From assembly GCF_019029495.1 (NCBI RefSeq), contig NZ_JAERQM010000009.1, positions 62,001-126,000 of the forward strand: DNA of 64,000 nt, in the 5' to 3' direction. The DNA comes from Falsiroseomonas oleicola. Its GTDB lineage: Bacteria > Pseudomonadota > Alphaproteobacteria > Acetobacterales > Acetobacteraceae. The notes under the pieces are model-generated. The model was not told the origin of the DNA. It searched no databases and saw nothing but the letters and a program-made list of their open reading frames with translations. Made by a program: the position numbers and the translations under genes. Shown piece by piece: positions 62,263 through 64,000 of this stretch (the stretch's first letter is position 1; every line of letters begins with the position of its first letter).

Positions 62263-63612
62263 ATGGAGACCAAAGCCCCCACCCCGCGTGCCGTCCTCGT
62301 CGGAATCCAGACGCCGGAGGTGGACGACATCGCCCACGCCGCCAGCCTCGAGGAGCTGGGCCGGCTGGTGAAGACCCTGGGCTATGAGGTGGTGGGCGAG
62401 GTCTCCCAGCGCCGCGAGGGCACCGGCGCCGGATCGCTGCTCGGCAGCGGCAAGCTGGCGGAACTGGCGGCGCTGACGGGTGGCACCGGCGAGATCGGGA
62501 CCATGGCGCCGAAGTCGACGGCGAAGGCGCGCCAGCGTTTCGAGGGCGCCGCCGACGCGCCCGCCGCCAGAGAGCCGGACGAAGAAGCCTCCGCGCCAAA
62601 ACCCGAATTCGTGATCGTCGACCACGAGCTGTCGCCCAGCCAGATCCGCAACCTGGAACGCGCCACCGGCGCGCAGGTGCTGGATCGCACCGGCGTCATC
62701 GTCGAGATCTTCCACCGCCACGCCAATACGCGGGAGGCGAAGCTTCAGGTGGAGATGGCGCGGCTGAAATACGTCGCGCCGCGCCTGCGGGAATCCTCGG
62801 GCGGCGGTGGCCGGCAGCAGGGGCCGGGCGCGGGCGAGACGACGCTCGACCTCGATCGTCGCAAGATCCGCGACCGTATCTCCGAACTGAAAGACCAGTT
62901 GGAGGCGGTGCAGCGCGATGCGGACAACCGCCGCTCCGCCCGGCGCGACCAGCTTCGCGTGGCACTTGTTGGCTATACGAACGCGGGCAAATCCTCCCTC
63001 ATGCGGGCGCTGACCGGCAGCCAGGTGCTGGTGGAGGACAAGCTCTTCGCCACGCTGGACACCACCGTGCGCATCCTTCAGCCGGAGACGCGGCCGCGCG
63101 TGCTGGTCTCCGACACCGTGGGTTTCATCAAGCAGTTGCCGCATGATCTTGTGGCGTCGTTCCGTTCGACGCTGGCGGAGGCGCTGGAAGCCTCGCTGCT
63201 GCTGTTCGTGGTCGATGCCTCAGACCCGACCTATGAGGCGCAGTTGGAGGTCAGCCGCAGCGTGCTGCGGGAGATCGGCGCGGATGCGGTGCCCTCGCGC
63301 CTGGTGCTGAACAAGATGGACCGGGTGGATGACGCCGGCCGCGCGGCCCTGGCGGAGAAGCACCCCGATGCCATCATGCTGTCCGCCCATGCGCCCGGGG
63401 ATGTCGCCGCGCTGCGCGAAACCCTCATCGCCTTCTTCGAGGCGCAGATGGAGGAGGATGTGCTGGTGCTGCCCTATGCCAAGCAGGGGCTGATCGGCGA
63501 GGTCTATGAAAGCGCCCGCGTACTGTCCGAGGACTATGACGAGAAAGGCCGCGTCTTGAAGATACGCGGCCTGCCCGGCGCCATTGCGAGGCTGCGACGC
63601 AGCCTCGCCTGA
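62263..63612 (+). CDS. hflX: GTPase HflX
   Basis: A 449-residue ribosome-associated GTPase that splits stalled or stressed ribosomes. The N-terminal HflX domain includes LGSGKLAEL, VDHELSPSQIRNLERATG, DRTGVIVEIFHRHANTREAK and the MARLKYVAPRL helix. The G domain starts near 225: G1 GYTNAGKSS, G3 DTVGFIKQLPHDLVASF, G4 NKMD. An acidic, Ala-rich insert near residues 85-110 is longer than I would expect. C-terminal end complete. No hfq gene is adjacent within the window. Confidence 0.93.
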   Translation: METKAPTPRAVLVGIQTPEVDDIAHAASLEELGRLVKTLGYEVVGEVSQRREGTGAGSLLGSGKLAELAALTGGTGEIGTMAPKSTAKARQRFEGAADAPAAREPDEEASAPKPEFVIVDHELSPSQIRNLERATGAQVLDRTGVIVEIFHRHANTREAKLQVEMARLKYVAPRLRESSGGGGRQQGPGAGETTLDLDRRKIRDRISELKDQLEAVQRDADNRRSARRDQLRVALVGYTNAGKSSLMRALTGSQVLVEDKLFATLDTTVRILQPETRPRVLVSDTVGFIKQLPHDLVASFRSTLAEALEASLLLFVVDASDPTYEAQLEVSRSVLREIGADAVPSRLVLNKMDRVDDAGRAALAEKHPDAIMLSAHAPGDVAALRETLIAFFEAQMEEDVLVLPYAKQGLIGEVYESARVLSEDYDEKGRVLKIRGLPGAIARLRRSLA

Positions 63613-63620
63613 ACGTTAGA

Positions 63621-64000
63621 CTAGCGCTTGGTCACCCCCCAAAAGACCGGCACGGTGGTCGGCCGCAGCCCCTCGATATTGCTGCGATGCGCGGCCAGGG
63701 TGCGGAACTGCCCGGCATTGATGTAGGGCAGCACGCGATAGGCGCGGGCATGGACGCGGTGCAGGATCTCCTGCCGCTTCGCCGCGTCATTCTCCTCCCA
63801 CCACGACCGGCGCAGCGCCTCCAGCTCCGCATCGCAGGGCCAGCCGGTGAGGCCGCCCTCGCAGGGGCTGGCGAGATACAGGTTGGTCAGCGGGTTCTGG
63901 CCGTCCAGCACATTGGCCACCGTGACGAACATGTTCCAGCCGCCCTGCTCGACAGGCTCGCGACGGTTGCGACGCTGCGTGACGGTGGCCCAGTCCATGC
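63621..64000 (-). CDS. Peptide/nickel-type ABC transporter substrate-binding protein, 3' part
   Basis: Only the last about 126 codons are inside the window; the start lies beyond 64000, and the Met at 63998 is internal. The visible part is the C-terminus of a DppA/OppA-type (SBP family 5) protein: MFVTVANVLDGQNPLTNLY, a Cys pair in SPCEGGLTGWPCDAELEAL, LHRVHARAYRVLPYINAGQ, and the terminal TTVPVFWGVTKR. It binds peptides or other solutes for an ABC importer whose other genes are out of view. It converges on hflX with 8 bases between stops. Confidence 0.8.
   Translation of the reverse strand, partial: MDWATVTQRRNRREPVEQGGWNMFVTVANVLDGQNPLTNLYLASPCEGGLTGWPCDAELEALRRSWWEENDAAKRQEILHRVHARAYRVLPYINAGQFRTLAAHRSNIEGLRPTTVPVFWGVTKR

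Overview
The window looks like chromosomal DNA from a GC-rich alphaproteobacterium (by eye close to 70% GC). The gene mix points to Acetobacteraceae such as Roseomonas: several orphan periplasmic binding proteins, many Tat-type signal peptides, hydantoinase, MmgE/PrpD and amidohydrolase genes, and a Fur-type box with TGCGA/TCGCA half-sites. That placement is an inference from gene content, not from a marker gene. I see no rRNA, tRNA, CRISPR array, insertion sequence or prophage gene. No gene encodes a recognisable DNA-binding transcription regulator. No gene-free stretch exceeds about 280 bases.

Layout. 1-12.7 kb is a catabolic and uptake region, mostly on the minus strand: an Asp/Glu/hydantoin racemase-like enzyme, a lone tripartite-tricarboxylate-type receptor, a large RTX/Calx-beta/NIDO adhesin-like protein, a PhnD-like binding protein, a dihydroorotase/allantoinase-type cyclic amidase, a short-chain dehydrogenase, an ATZ/TRZ-type amidohydrolase, an SsuA/NMT1-like binding protein, and an EamA exporter coupled to a 63-residue protein. 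12.9-27.0 kb is one plus-strand operon: a Liv-type ABC importer (five genes), MmgE/PrpD, hydantoinase B and A, an isochorismatase-fold protein lacking the usual cysteine, an FAD oxidoreductase, and a molybdopterin subunit of the xanthine dehydrogenase family. An NCS2 purine-type permease with an extra C-terminal domain follows at 27.0-28.8 kb. Together with the racemase and cyclic amidases this suggests uptake and opening of N-heterocycles such as hydantoins or purine breakdown products.

28.9-41.8 kb holds an Na/Pi cotransporter and then a chemosensory cluster. On plus: an RsbW-like kinase, CheR, a three-module CheW, CheB, an unusual protein with three degenerate Hpt modules and a receiver, CheA, and a fasciclin lipoprotein. 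On minus: a chemoreceptor overlapped by a receiver-PP2C phosphatase. RsbW-like kinase plus RsbU-like phosphatase means the chemoreceptor output could feed a partner-switching circuit. I regard this as the most novel part of the window.

41.9-53.5 kb: an RraA-family protein, a small secreted protein, a thioesterase, a bacterial TMEM43 homologue, a Fur-box-preceded TonB receptor with an MFS permease, an ABC exporter, a secreted DM9-repeat protein, and three small secreted proteins running toward it. 53.6-62.2 kb: a polyamine-type ABC importer (PotD/A/B/C-like) whose operon includes a 2-hydroxyacid dehydrogenase and a class II aldolase, divergent from a PuuB-like FAD oxidase and a YtcJ-like amidohydrolase. 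The window ends with hflX and the 3' part of an oligopeptide-type binding-protein gene.

Non-coding structures include a multi-hairpin intergenic repeat present twice (around 2441-2470 and 10309-10338) with compensatory base changes, a pair of G/C-rich palindromes at 8649-8754, and a 10-bp hairpin abutting livH.
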